Of a stretch of 64,000 nt of DNA, positions 44,889 through 54,147 are shown one piece after another (the first letter of the stretch is position 1; each line of letters begins with the position of its first letter). A program made the position numbers and the translations under genes. Under the pieces are notes generated by a model. That model did not search any database. It was not told where the DNA came from and saw nothing but the letters and a program-made list of their open reading frames with translations. Source of the DNA: B1 sp034439755 (lineage in GTDB: Bacteria; Bacteroidota; Bacteroidia; UKL13-3); assembly GCA_034439755.1 (NCBI GenBank), contig JAWXAZ010000034.1, forward strand, positions 4,114-68,113, in the 5' to 3' direction.

Positions 44889-47750
44889 GTGAAAAGAATC
44901 TGTTTACAAATACTCCTTCTTTTGTTGCCTTTTTTGTCGATAAGCCAAAATACGGCCTCTTTATTTGGGAAAGTAATAGATAAGAAAGACCAAAGTGAAC
45001 TCATTGGAGTAACCATCCTAATTAAAGGAACTTCCTTTGGAACCACCTCAGACGTCAATGGAAAATTCATGTTAAAAGGAATCAAGGCAGGAGAATACAG
45101 CATTGAAATTTCCTATATTGGTTATAAAAAAATCATTCAAACTGGCATTAAAATCAAAACTGGAGAGAGCAAGGATTTAGGTATTTTTCAAATGCAAGAG
45201 GCTAGCGCAAATATTGACGAGGTGGTAATTATGGGAAAAAAGCCGCTCATTGATATTGAGAAAGGCCAGAGTGTAAATACCATCACACAAGAAAATATTG
45301 AATTGGCACCTGCACGCCAATTACAAAAAATTATCAATACCCAGCCCGGTGTTATTCAATCGCCCGCAGGCGTTAGTATTAGAGGAAGTAGAACCTATGA
45401 AACCGGAACCTATATTGATGGCGTTTCGGTTACAGATCCAATGGCTGGAACAGGGTTTGGGCTCGACATTGGGGCAAATGCCATTGGTGAAATTGAAATT
45501 ACAACGGGCGGTATTGGTGCAGAAATTGGTGATGCCACAGCAGGTGTGGTAAGTGCCCGAACCAAAACCGCTGGCAACAAATTGGATATAAGTGCCAACT
45601 ACAAACGAGATAACTTTGGCTTCAACAAGGATTGGATCAGCACGTGGAATAGCCAGCTAATTGAATTGAATATTGGTTCACCCATATTTAAAGAAAAATT
45701 TTCGAATAGGTTAAAAGTCAACTTCGCATTAAGAGCGGCATTTACCGACGAATTTTACAGAAACCCTGCCAACCAAGTTCAATCTTCGTTATTAAAGGAA
45801 CAAGGATTTTCGGCAACCCAATTAACACCTAATCAAGACAACCGCTGGAGCGGCTTCTTTAAATTAAGTTACGATTTTAAAAAGGGCAAAATTTTAACGG
45901 CCACCATGCTCAGAAGCATCACCGTTAACCAAGATCAAAATATGTTACGCATTTTTGGCAACGATGCGCCTTATCAGCCCGGCTTCCAATATAATTTTAG
46001 TCAGCAAATGGACAATGCAAATACCTTTACGCACGAATCGTATTTGCAGATGATAAACTTTAAACATTCCATCAATAAACGCCTTAGTTATAACGCAACG
46101 GTATCTAGGTTGCTCGTAGAATTAAGGGCCGATGCCAATGGAAGAACTTGGCGACCAACTAACGTAGACCAAATATTTGATGCGGCCTCTATTAACCAAT
46201 TTCCCATTGGAATTTTTGAACCCACTGCTCAAGATAGCGTGGTGTATATGAACCCTCCTTCTGGCTTTAACAACAACAACGGAATTGCGGCACTGTGGCA
46301 CCATCATTATTTAGAAGAATATGTTGCCAAAGCAACAGGTAATTACTTTAGCAAAAACTCTCTCAACAAACTCACCTTTGGTTTTGAAATGAAATTCCAA
46401 GATATGCTCTGGATAGACATTGTAAAACCATGGATTGGCGCACCCATTCAATTAGCAGATGGCACCTATTCTCAAACATTTAGATTGGGTCAGCAAAGCG
46501 ATTTATGGCAAGTAAGTCCCAGACGTGGCGGCTTCTTTGTGAGCGATCAAATAAAATACAAAGGCTTAATAGCAAGTATTGGCGGCCGATTTGAATATTG
46601 GGCACCAGGAAAATACATCGATGATGCCGTGGCTGATCCAAAATCGCCCATTCTGGCTGAGGTTAGGCGCGATTATTTAAATAGCTCTACCAAAATTGGT
46701 GGCTTAAGGTATAAGTTTAGGTTCTTACCAAAAGTGAATGCCACTTTTCCAATTGCAGAAAACAAGATGTTGTATTTTAATTACGGCCATACAACCATAC
46801 TACCACACCCTAGTTTTATTTATCCCGGTCTGAACCCATTTTATCAAGACAGATCTACCCTTTCTAGGGTTGGAAATCCGAATCTAAACCCGGAGGTAGA
46901 TATCAGTTACGAGCTTGGCCTAAAGTTTCAAATTACGGGCAATGATGCCTTAAGTTTCTCGGCCTTCTTTAAAGACAAATACGATTTTGTAACCACAACC
47001 TCCATTATCATAAAAGATGTTACTGGCCGCGAAGTTAGTCGCACCATGCGCATCAACTCCGATTATGCGCGCACCAGGGGAATCGAATTAAATTATATCA
47101 AACGCATTAGGAATTGGTATCAAGGTCAGGCCTCTTTCACCTATATGGTTAGCACAGGCCAATCGGCCTCAGCCAACGAAGCGTTAAAAGATATTTTAGC
47201 CACTGGAAATGTGGAAGACACCAAAGAGTATTATTTACCTTGGGATGTCCCATTCGATTTTAAAACAAATCATGTTTTCAAGATTGATAAAAAAGGTGGG
47301 TTATTTGATAGGCCTTGGCTCAATAACATGAGTTTCTATTTTGAAACCGTTTGGCGCTCTGGCGTAAGGTATACACCTTATGTTTTCTCTAACAACGACC
47401 CAAATACAGGCCGCCCTATATACATAGAAAATACAGACCCAAATGCTAGATGGAGCAAAATTGGAACTTCGTGGTTCTGGGCAGATTTCACTTTTAGCAA
47501 ATGGTGGAAGTTTAAGACAAGCACCTTGGGTTTCAATTTACAAATCACCAATCTCTTTAATAACAAGAACGCATCCATCATTAATCCAGTAACAGGCAAA
47601 GCCTATAATTTAGGCGACAATGTACCAGATTCTTGGGTTGATCCAAGGTTTGTTGACCCAAGATTGGGAAGCGCAGGCCCACCACCTACAAACCCTGCCC
47701 GCTTCTTAGAGCAAAGGCATATCATGGTGGGAATAAGTGTTAAATTTTAA
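44889..47750 (+). CDS. TonB-dependent receptor with carboxypeptidase-regulatory-like domain
   Basis: 953 aa with a signal peptide (SISQ). A CarboxypepD_reg-like domain at about 22-105 (LFGKVIDKKDQSELIGVTI) is followed by a plug at about 120-235 (ITQENIELAPARQLQKIINT ... VSIRGSRTYETGTYIDGVSV) and a 22-strand-type barrel to the terminal GISVKF. It is a SusC-like layout but no susD follows; the next gene, 86 bp on, encodes a T9SS cargo protein. Start is GTG at 44889 and no ATG fits the signal peptide. Substrate unknown. Confidence 0.92.
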   Translation: MKRICLQILLLLLPFLSISQNTASLFGKVIDKKDQSELIGVTILIKGTSFGTTSDVNGKFMLKGIKAGEYSIEISYIGYKKIIQTGIKIKTGESKDLGIFQMQEASANIDEVVIMGKKPLIDIEKGQSVNTITQENIELAPARQLQKIINTQPGVIQSPAGVSIRGSRTYETGTYIDGVSVTDPMAGTGFGLDIGANAIGEIEITTGGIGAEIGDATAGVVSARTKTAGNKLDISANYKRDNFGFNKDWISTWNSQLIELNIGSPIFKEKFSNRLKVNFALRAAFTDEFYRNPANQVQSSLLKEQGFSATQLTPNQDNRWSGFFKLSYDFKKGKILTATMLRSITVNQDQNMLRIFGNDAPYQPGFQYNFSQQMDNANTFTHESYLQMINFKHSINKRLSYNATVSRLLVELRADANGRTWRPTNVDQIFDAASINQFPIGIFEPTAQDSVVYMNPPSGFNNNNGIAALWHHHYLEEYVAKATGNYFSKNSLNKLTFGFEMKFQDMLWIDIVKPWIGAPIQLADGTYSQTFRLGQQSDLWQVSPRRGGFFVSDQIKYKGLIASIGGRFEYWAPGKYIDDAVADPKSPILAEVRRDYLNSSTKIGGLRYKFRFLPKVNATFPIAENKMLYFNYGHTTILPHPSFIYPGLNPFYQDRSTLSRVGNPNLNPEVDISYELGLKFQITGNDALSFSAFFKDKYDFVTTTSIIIKDVTGREVSRTMRINSDYARTRGIELNYIKRIRNWYQGQASFTYMVSTGQSASANEALKDILATGNVEDTKEYYLPWDVPFDFKTNHVFKIDKKGGLFDRPWLNNMSFYFETVWRSGVRYTPYVFSNNDPNTGRPIYIENTDPNARWSKIGTSWFWADFTFSKWWKFKTSTLGFNLQITNLFNNKNASIINPVTGKAYNLGDNVPDSWVDPRFVDPRLGSAGPPPTNPARFLEQRHIMVGISVKF

Positions 47751-47836
47751 GAATGGTTTCCAAAACCATAGAAATTTTAATAAAGAAGTGCTTAATTTGT
47801 AACCTTAAACTAACTAACAATCAAAACAATAATTAT

Positions 47837-49105
47837 ATGAAAAAACTATTTACAGCATTGGTCATTTGTTTCGCTCTTTCTATGCAAGCCCAAACCACCC
47901 TAATGGATAATTTTAATTATACCAACGATTCTTTGGCTGCAGTATCAGTAAACAATGGATGGATTATCGCTAGTGGAGTCACTACAAATGCACTAAGGGC
48001 TAATGGAACAGCGCTAACATATAGTGGATATTTTGCATCTGGAATTGGCAATTCTGTTCCAATGACCAATAATGGTCAGGATGCTGTTAAAGATTTCAAT
48101 GTTGTTTACACTTCTGGAAATGTTTATGCATCCTTTATGGCAAAAATAAGTGCTAGTCAAGCTGCTGGCGATTACTTTTTTGCCTTTTTACCTACAGGTT
48201 CAACATCTTTATTTGGTGCAAGAACTTTTGCAAAACTAAGTTCAACAGGATATTATAGAGTAGCCATTTCAAAAGGTTCTGTTGGTCCAAGCGAAACTTT
48301 AACATATTCTACTGATTCTTTCGCAAATAATACGACTTATTTATTTGTAGTAAGGTACAGCATTATTACTGGAACTGCCAACGATTCTGTTCATTTATAT
48401 GTTTTTAATGGTGGCGTTCCTGCTGTGGCACCAGTTACAGCTACAGTTTCAACAATTGGAGGAATTAACGCAGATGCAACTTCAATTTCAAGATTAGCTT
48501 TAAGACAAGGATCTGCATCTAATGCTCCATCTTTATCGATTGGCGGTATTCGCGTTTCCAGCACCTGGGCTGACGGACCATTACCTGTAAACTTCACATC
48601 ATTTAAAGGATATTCGAACAAAAACAACAATACCTTAAACTGGGTAACTTCAAGCGAGATGAACAACAAAGGGTTTGAGGTTGAACGCAGTTTAGATGGC
48701 GATAATTTTGAAAGCATTGGTTTTGTTAAAGGAGCTGGCAATAGCAGCAAAATACTTTCTTATCAATTCAACGACGAGAATGCTCAATTTCCAATGGCAT
48801 ATTATCGTTTAAAGCAAATCGATTTTGATGGCAAATTTGAATACTCTGCAATCATCTCAATTTCTAATGAAGAAACTCAAATAGATATTACACCTAACCC
48901 TTTTGTTGAAACTATTAGCATTGTGGCACCAAGCCAAGATCAATTTGTTTCGGCGGAAATCATAGACATCACGGGTAAAGTAAAGACCAATATGAGCGGA
49001 CAAGGAACACTAACCATGGATACCAAAGATTTAAACCAAGGTGTTTATTTCATTAGGGTTAACCACGGCGAAAAAATAATTGTAAAAAGAATTATCAAAA
49101 ACTAA
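47837..49105 (+). CDS. T9SS-secreted protein sharing N-terminal domain with the 41140 gene
   Basis: About 422 aa. ATG 47837 gives a clean signal peptide (MQAQ); the longer frame from 47753 does not. N-terminal domain at about 20-240 matches the flanking large protein (DNFNYT, TGYYRVAISKG, LALRQGSASNAPSLSIGGIRVSSTWAD). A middle segment around 250-330 (NFTSFKGYSNKNNNTLNWVTSSEMNNKGFEVERS) is typical of T9SS cargo, and the sorting domain (ITPNPFVETISI ... LNQGVYFIRVNHGEKI) is at about 350-422. Probably co-transcribed with the TonB receptor. Confidence 0.9.
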   Translation: MKKLFTALVICFALSMQAQTTLMDNFNYTNDSLAAVSVNNGWIIASGVTTNALRANGTALTYSGYFASGIGNSVPMTNNGQDAVKDFNVVYTSGNVYASFMAKISASQAAGDYFFAFLPTGSTSLFGARTFAKLSSTGYYRVAISKGSVGPSETLTYSTDSFANNTTYLFVVRYSIITGTANDSVHLYVFNGGVPAVAPVTATVSTIGGINADATSISRLALRQGSASNAPSLSIGGIRVSSTWADGPLPVNFTSFKGYSNKNNNTLNWVTSSEMNNKGFEVERSLDGDNFESIGFVKGAGNSSKILSYQFNDENAQFPMAYYRLKQIDFDGKFEYSAIISISNEETQIDITPNPFVETISIVAPSQDQFVSAEIIDITGKVKTNMSGQGTLTMDTKDLNQGVYFIRVNHGEKIIVKRIIKN

Positions 49106-49116
49106 TTTCTTTAGTC

Positions 49117-49158
49117 AAAAAAAAGCGTCTCAACCACAAGTTGAGGCGCTTTTTTTTT
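49117..49158. terminator. Terminator after T9SS cargo gene
   Basis: A-tract, stem AAGCGTCTCAAC / GTTGAGGCGCTT, T-tract. Confidence 0.83.
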
Positions 49159-49188
49159 GGTTCATTATTATTTGCTTAACTTTGCCAG

Positions 49189-50433
49189 ATGATTACTACC
49201 GAAAAGAAAAATAGCCAATATTTTATAGACCTCGAACTTCAATATGGAGCGCACAATTATCACCCAATTGCAGCCGTATTAGAGCGTGGAGAAGGCATTT
49301 ATCTTTGGGATGTAGAAGGCAAAAAATATTTCGATTTCCTCTCGGCATATAGTGCGGTTAACCAAGGCCATTGTCACCCCAAAATTGTGAACGCCATGAT
49401 TCAACAGGCAAGCAAACTTACTCTTACGAGCAGGGCATTTCACAACAATGTGTTGGGAGAATATGAAAAATATATCACCCAATATTTTGGATACGATAAA
49501 GTTCTTCCTATGAACACCGGAGTTGAAGGTGGAGAAACGGCCATAAAATTAGCCCGCAGATGGGGTTACGATGTGAAAGGCATAGCAGATAATCAGGCCC
49601 ATATTTTGTTTGTAGAAGGCAATTTCTGGGGTAGAACAATGGCGGCAATTAGCTCAAGTAGTGATCCCAGTAGCTATGATAGGTTTGGACCATATATGCC
49701 TGGTTTTAGCCTTATCCCTTACAATGATTTAAATGCTTTAGAAGCAGCCTTTGTTGCCAATCCAAATATTGCAGGTTTTATGTTCGAACCCATCCAAGGC
49801 GAGGCAGGAGTAGTTGTTCCAGACGAAGGATATTTACGAGGTGTAAGAAATTTATGCACCCAATACAAGGTTTTAATGATTGCAGATGAGGTGCAAACTG
49901 GACTTTGCAGAACAGGCAAAATGTTGGCTTGCGACCACGAAAAGGTGAAGCCAGATTTATTAATTTTAGGGAAAGCACTCTCGGGCGGAACCATGCCGGT
50001 ATCTGCCGTTTTGGGTAACGATGAAGTAATGTTAACCATAAAGCCAGGCGAACATGGTTCTACCTATGGCGGTAATCCTTTGGCCTGCGCTGTTGCAATT
50101 GAGGCATTGAAGGTTTTAAAAGAAGAAGAATTAGCAGAAAACGCAGAAGCCATGGGGATCATTTTTAGAGAAAGAATGGAATTGCTAAAAGCTAAATCTC
50201 CTTTAGTTACCACGGTAAGAGGCAGAGGCCTGCTCAACGCCATCATCATTAAACCATTTGACCATGGCAAAACCGCTTATGACGTTTGCAAAATTTTAAA
50301 AACAAACGGATTATTAGCCAAACAAACTCACGGCGATATCATTCGATTTGCACCCCCATTAGTTATTAACGAGGAGCAAATTCATGAGGCCTGCGATATC
50401 ATTGAACGCACCATTTTAGCTTTGGAAGTTTAA
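49189..50433 (+). CDS. rocD: Ornithine-oxo-acid transaminase
   Basis: 414-aa class III PLP aminotransferase that converts ornithine and 2-oxoglutarate to glutamate semialdehyde. YGAHNYHPIAAVLERGEGIYLWDVEGK near residue 19, MNTGVEGGETAIKLARRWGY near 105 and the PLP lysine in LILGKALSGGTMPVSAVLG near 265 mark the ornithine branch. Cytoplasmic. The last 47 bp have a diverged second copy 29 bp downstream (see repeat). Confidence 0.93.
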   Translation: MITTEKKNSQYFIDLELQYGAHNYHPIAAVLERGEGIYLWDVEGKKYFDFLSAYSAVNQGHCHPKIVNAMIQQASKLTLTSRAFHNNVLGEYEKYITQYFGYDKVLPMNTGVEGGETAIKLARRWGYDVKGIADNQAHILFVEGNFWGRTMAAISSSSDPSSYDRFGPYMPGFSLIPYNDLNALEAAFVANPNIAGFMFEPIQGEAGVVVPDEGYLRGVRNLCTQYKVLMIADEVQTGLCRTGKMLACDHEKVKPDLLILGKALSGGTMPVSAVLGNDEVMLTIKPGEHGSTYGGNPLACAVAIEALKVLKEEELAENAEAMGIIFRERMELLKAKSPLVTTVRGRGLLNAIIIKPFDHGKTAYDVCKILKTNGLLAKQTHGDIIRFAPPLVINEEQIHEACDIIERTILALEV

Positions 50434-50509
50434 ATCCCTTTTAATCGTTACGCAAACTTTTAAGGCCTGCGATATCCTTGAACCCAAAATTTTAGTTTTG
50501 GAAGATTAA
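50387..50509 (+). repeat. Duplicated rocD 3' end (two 47-bp copies)
   Basis: Copy 1 (50387-50433) is the last codons and stop of rocD. Copy 2 (50463-50509) matches at about 41 of 47 positions and, read in the same frame, still gives a stop-terminated tail. The second copy forms, antisense, the end of the DUF3999 fragment. Confidence 0.85.
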
Positions 50510-51409
50510 TTATTGCGATTTTTCTTTTAAAGTAAGCCAACACAATGATGCCAATAATAAGGCAAACCCATAAGAATTTGGGGCTTTGCCAAAAGTTCAT
50601 TTCAATCTCTTTTTTTTGCGGCTTTGCCATTATTTTGGTCCAATCCAAAGTGAGCGACTGAATAGGCGATTTTAAAATCTCATCAGAAAATTGGATCAAA
50701 TCGTAATGAGGCACTGCCAAGGCAGCATTACCACAAAACAAAGTGGGTTTATCGCCCGCATTTAAATAGGTATAAAGCACCATGGGCTTTGCCTTAATAC
50801 CAATTGCTCTATGCGCAATGGAGGGTTGTTTAAGTTCAAAATATCGATGGCTAAGGTATCATTGAGCACAAGGTTGAAATCGAATGAATGGCCCTTTCCC
50901 TTCTCAAGTTGAGAAACCATTATTAGGTTGTTTTGTGTATATGCTCTTCCCCTTCTTGGCTTAACGATCTGCTTGGTATAAAACTGCAACTCACGAGAAT
51001 AATAAATAGGCGATTGAACCTTAATTTGAACCGGGTTGAACTCATATTTTTGATCACTCCAAATCTGGATGCGTGTAATTTGATCTTTGAGAATTTCTTT
51101 TGAAATTATTTGTATCCTGGGACTATCAGATTGCTTATCGCTAGGCAGAATATTAATCGGTAATATTCTGCTATCCCAATGGCTTGTATCCTTCTCCTCT
51201 ACCCTAATAAAATAGGGCAATTCAATGAATGAATCCTTTTGTGCAAAAGACCTAAATTCTGGCGACAATTGCACCTTGTACAATCCGCTTTTAGAGATGG
51301 TGCCAAGGCTATATTCGCGCGTAAATTCTTGAGAAAATCCGGGCTGAACCAACAAGAAAAATGCACTTAAGCATAAAAATTTAAGCTTCCTCATTGACAG
51401 CTTCCTCAT
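50460..51409 (-). pseudogene. DUF3999-like protein gene, frameshifted
   Basis: Two pieces. The N-terminal piece runs from 51409 (or 51394; MRKLKFLCLSAFF signal peptide ending in FSQ) to a stop at 50762. The C-terminal piece resumes in another frame as PMVLYTYLNAGDKPTLFCGN and ends at 50460 after one membrane helix (FLWVCLIIGIIVLAYF). Adding one A to the AAA run in CAAAGCCC, near 50790, would join VLRQ to KPMVLYTYLNAG in one frame. The start overlaps the DUF2339 gene end. DUF3999 and DUF2339 genes are usual neighbours as I recall. Could be a real mutation or a sequencing error. Confidence 0.75.
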
Positions 51410-54005
51410 GAGCATCTTCATCGAGAATAATGGTTTTAATTTTTTGGTAGGTAAACGAAATAATAAGTAGCACAATACCCAACGCAATAAAGGCCCCAAT
51501 TTTGCCCCCCTTCGAAACATTTTGAATATCGTATAAAAACAATTTTAAAATGGTTATTCCAATTAAGGTAAGGGCGGCAATACGCAAAGGCTTTCTTCGT
51601 CGCCTTATACCTTGGATCAGCAAGATAAATGCCAAGCAACCCCACAAAATAGGGAAGCCACTTTTTACGACCGTTCTTTCCATGATTCCTATAACAGAAT
51701 AATTAGCCTCACTAAAGCCCATTTCTATTAATTGCGGCAAAGAGAATTGTAGTCTGAGCCAAATTAATTCTGTGCTGGCAAGTATGCAAAGTGCTATCAT
51801 TAATACCCATGCCGAAAGTTCTGCATGCTTTTTCTTGTTCGATTGATACAATAAAACCATTTGATGTACAAAAGGAATCATGGCAAGCAAATGCAACCAA
51901 TAAGCAAGGGATAATCCGCCTCCTTGTCCAATGATATATGTAATTTCATTTTTATATTGAGCACTAAAAAATATCAGGAATAAAAGCAAATTTAGCATGC
52001 CACCAAACTGAATGCTATTATACAAAATGGCTTGCTTAAACCTTTTAACAGATAGGAATAATATGCTACTAAAAAATAAATGGTAGGTAAGCATGCACAC
52101 ATTTACTTGATAGTAATATGGAATGGCATTATTAACATGGTAACGCAATTCTAGAAATCCCATTAAGTATATAAGGGGAATCAAAATGCAATAAATTGCT
52201 TTTTGAATACTTTCATTTTTCCAAATTAAGCCATAAAAATTAAACACAGAATTAGTGTCACTTTGTAAACTTCTGGCATAAAAAATAAAACTGCCAACAA
52301 CAAAAGCAGCACTTAAAAATGCACGATTTAAAATAGGTGTTAACCCAATTTCTATTGGATAAATTTGACCCCAATCCATTGCTAAACTCACCACACTTAA
52401 GGCCGCAATGAGAATGGAAACAAATCGGTAGACCTCCAATTTAGATTTTTGTGCCAGCCACAATAAAAGACTTGCTTCGGCCGCCCAAAACAGGGTAATA
52501 TAATTGCCATCCAATTGAATGGGTGCTGCAAGGGTGATAAAGGTTAAGGTTAATCCTATGAGTAAATAAAACAAGTTCTTATCTACCGAATAATTTTTGT
52601 TTACTAAGTATGCTATTACCAAATTAAACAATGCCAATAAGATGGTAAATAATCCTTTATAATTTGGGTTATATAAATTTAAAATGGAAATGCCAACCGA
52701 AAAGAATAAGAACGTATTGCTTAGAATTAAACTTAATTCTATTGTTTTAAAAGGGCGTTTCTCTTTAATCTGGTTAATTAAATTACTGAGCATAAAAACA
52801 AAATAAAATGCCGATCCAAACAATAAGGCGCCCAAGTAGGGTGCATTTAAATCCCCATTAAAAACTTTTTGGTTCAGCCAGCCCCCATAAATAATGAGCG
52901 TAAAAACAAAAGTTAAGATATTTAAGAGGTGCCAATTTCTAAAATAAGCCAAGATTAAAATACTTAAATCTAAGAGAAGTAAATACGTAAATAGCACTTG
53001 ATAATTGCCTTCTCCGGTGCTTACCATTATGGGACTTGCAACGCCGCCAATAAGCGATAAAATGGCCAATTCTTGCCTATCGTAAGCCAAGGAAATGTAA
53101 ACACTAAAGCAGGTTACAACTGCCATAAAAGTAAAGGCTAGGGTTTGAGAAAATAGGTGATATTGTTGAAAGGCGATGGCCAATGTAAAATAGAAAATTG
53201 AGATTCCGCCTGCCACTAGCACGCTGCTAAAAGCTTTATAATTTGCGCGCAATTTATGGGCAAAACCTAGAACAATTCCGCCTGCCAATATACCCACTCC
53301 TGCTCTCGCTGTTTCGTTAATCCAATTGTTGTCTATGGCAAATTGAACAAAAAAAGCAATGCCTAAAACCAAAATAGCAATACCAATTTTGCTAATTAAA
53401 TTCTCGCCAATAAAACGTTCGATATCTGGATTGTTCTTGATAAAAGAATCGTACCAATTGCTTTTTTCTACTTCCAATTTTTCCATTGGGCGCTCACTGC
53501 TATTCTTGGATTCTTGAACAAGGTAATTTTCTGGCAAAGTTTCACTTAAACTAGAATTAGTTTCATCTGAATCTTCCAACTCAATAGAGGACATTTCGAA
53601 GGACCTGATGGTTTCAAAAGTTGAAAACATAGGCCTTATCTTTTCCTCTACTAACAATTCAACTTCTGTTAATTTGGGTGCAGCCAAATCTACCATAGGC
53701 AATTCAATAGGAGCCGCCAAATCTAATGGTTTTTCAATATTTTTTAATACAATTGCTGGCTGATCCAACTGCTCTTTATTGGAAGAAGCATGGATAGCAA
53801 CTCCATTTATTATTTTGTTGCTTAGTTCATCAAGTTTAGTTTCTAAGAAATGAACTTTGTTATAAATCCTATCTAGCTCTTTCTGCTCGTGAAGTTTGGT
53901 TTCTAAGGTCCATACTTTGTTATAAATATTTTCTAATTTGCCTTTTAAAACAGCGTTGTTATAAAATAAAAGGGCGAGGACCAGAACAATTAAAAAAATT
54001 TCCAT
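51381..54005 (-). CDS. DUF2339 large polytopic membrane protein
   Basis: About 874 aa. One N-terminal helix, a short coiled coil at about 15-65 (YNKVWTLETKLHEQKELDRIYNKV), an acidic linker to about 190, then more than twenty closely spaced transmembrane helices, starting with ENLISKIGIAILVLGIAFFVQFAID, and a C-terminal acidic tail. ATG 54005 is preferred to TTG 54023. Function unknown; often paired with a DUF3999 protein, as here, where the two genes overlap by about 14-29 bp. Probable cell-envelope component. Confidence 0.85.
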   Translation of the reverse strand: MEIFLIVLVLALLFYNNAVLKGKLENIYNKVWTLETKLHEQKELDRIYNKVHFLETKLDELSNKIINGVAIHASSNKEQLDQPAIVLKNIEKPLDLAAPIELPMVDLAAPKLTEVELLVEEKIRPMFSTFETIRSFEMSSIELEDSDETNSSLSETLPENYLVQESKNSSERPMEKLEVEKSNWYDSFIKNNPDIERFIGENLISKIGIAILVLGIAFFVQFAIDNNWINETARAGVGILAGGIVLGFAHKLRANYKAFSSVLVAGGISIFYFTLAIAFQQYHLFSQTLAFTFMAVVTCFSVYISLAYDRQELAILSLIGGVASPIMVSTGEGNYQVLFTYLLLLDLSILILAYFRNWHLLNILTFVFTLIIYGGWLNQKVFNGDLNAPYLGALLFGSAFYFVFMLSNLINQIKEKRPFKTIELSLILSNTFLFFSVGISILNLYNPNYKGLFTILLALFNLVIAYLVNKNYSVDKNLFYLLIGLTLTFITLAAPIQLDGNYITLFWAAEASLLLWLAQKSKLEVYRFVSILIAALSVVSLAMDWGQIYPIEIGLTPILNRAFLSAAFVVGSFIFYARSLQSDTNSVFNFYGLIWKNESIQKAIYCILIPLIYLMGFLELRYHVNNAIPYYYQVNVCMLTYHLFFSSILFLSVKRFKQAILYNSIQFGGMLNLLLFLIFFSAQYKNEITYIIGQGGGLSLAYWLHLLAMIPFVHQMVLLYQSNKKKHAELSAWVLMIALCILASTELIWLRLQFSLPQLIEMGFSEANYSVIGIMERTVVKSGFPILWGCLAFILLIQGIRRRRKPLRIAALTLIGITILKLFLYDIQNVSKGGKIGAFIALGIVLLIISFTYQKIKTIILDEDAHEEAVNEEA

Positions 54006-54147
54006 GCTAAGTGAATTTATCAAATTTAAAATTTTATCTCAATTTCCATTACGTATATCTGATAAATATCATTTTGGAAAGGAGAAAGACTCTTTGTTAA
54101 TATCAATAAATACCTATTAATTTGAATGAAACTATATCACAAGAAAT

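Noticed and set aside
49189..50433. Acetylornithine or GABA aminotransferase instead of RocD
   Set aside because: The N-terminal YGAHNYHP and MNTGVEGGETA motifs are those of ornithine delta-aminotransferases.
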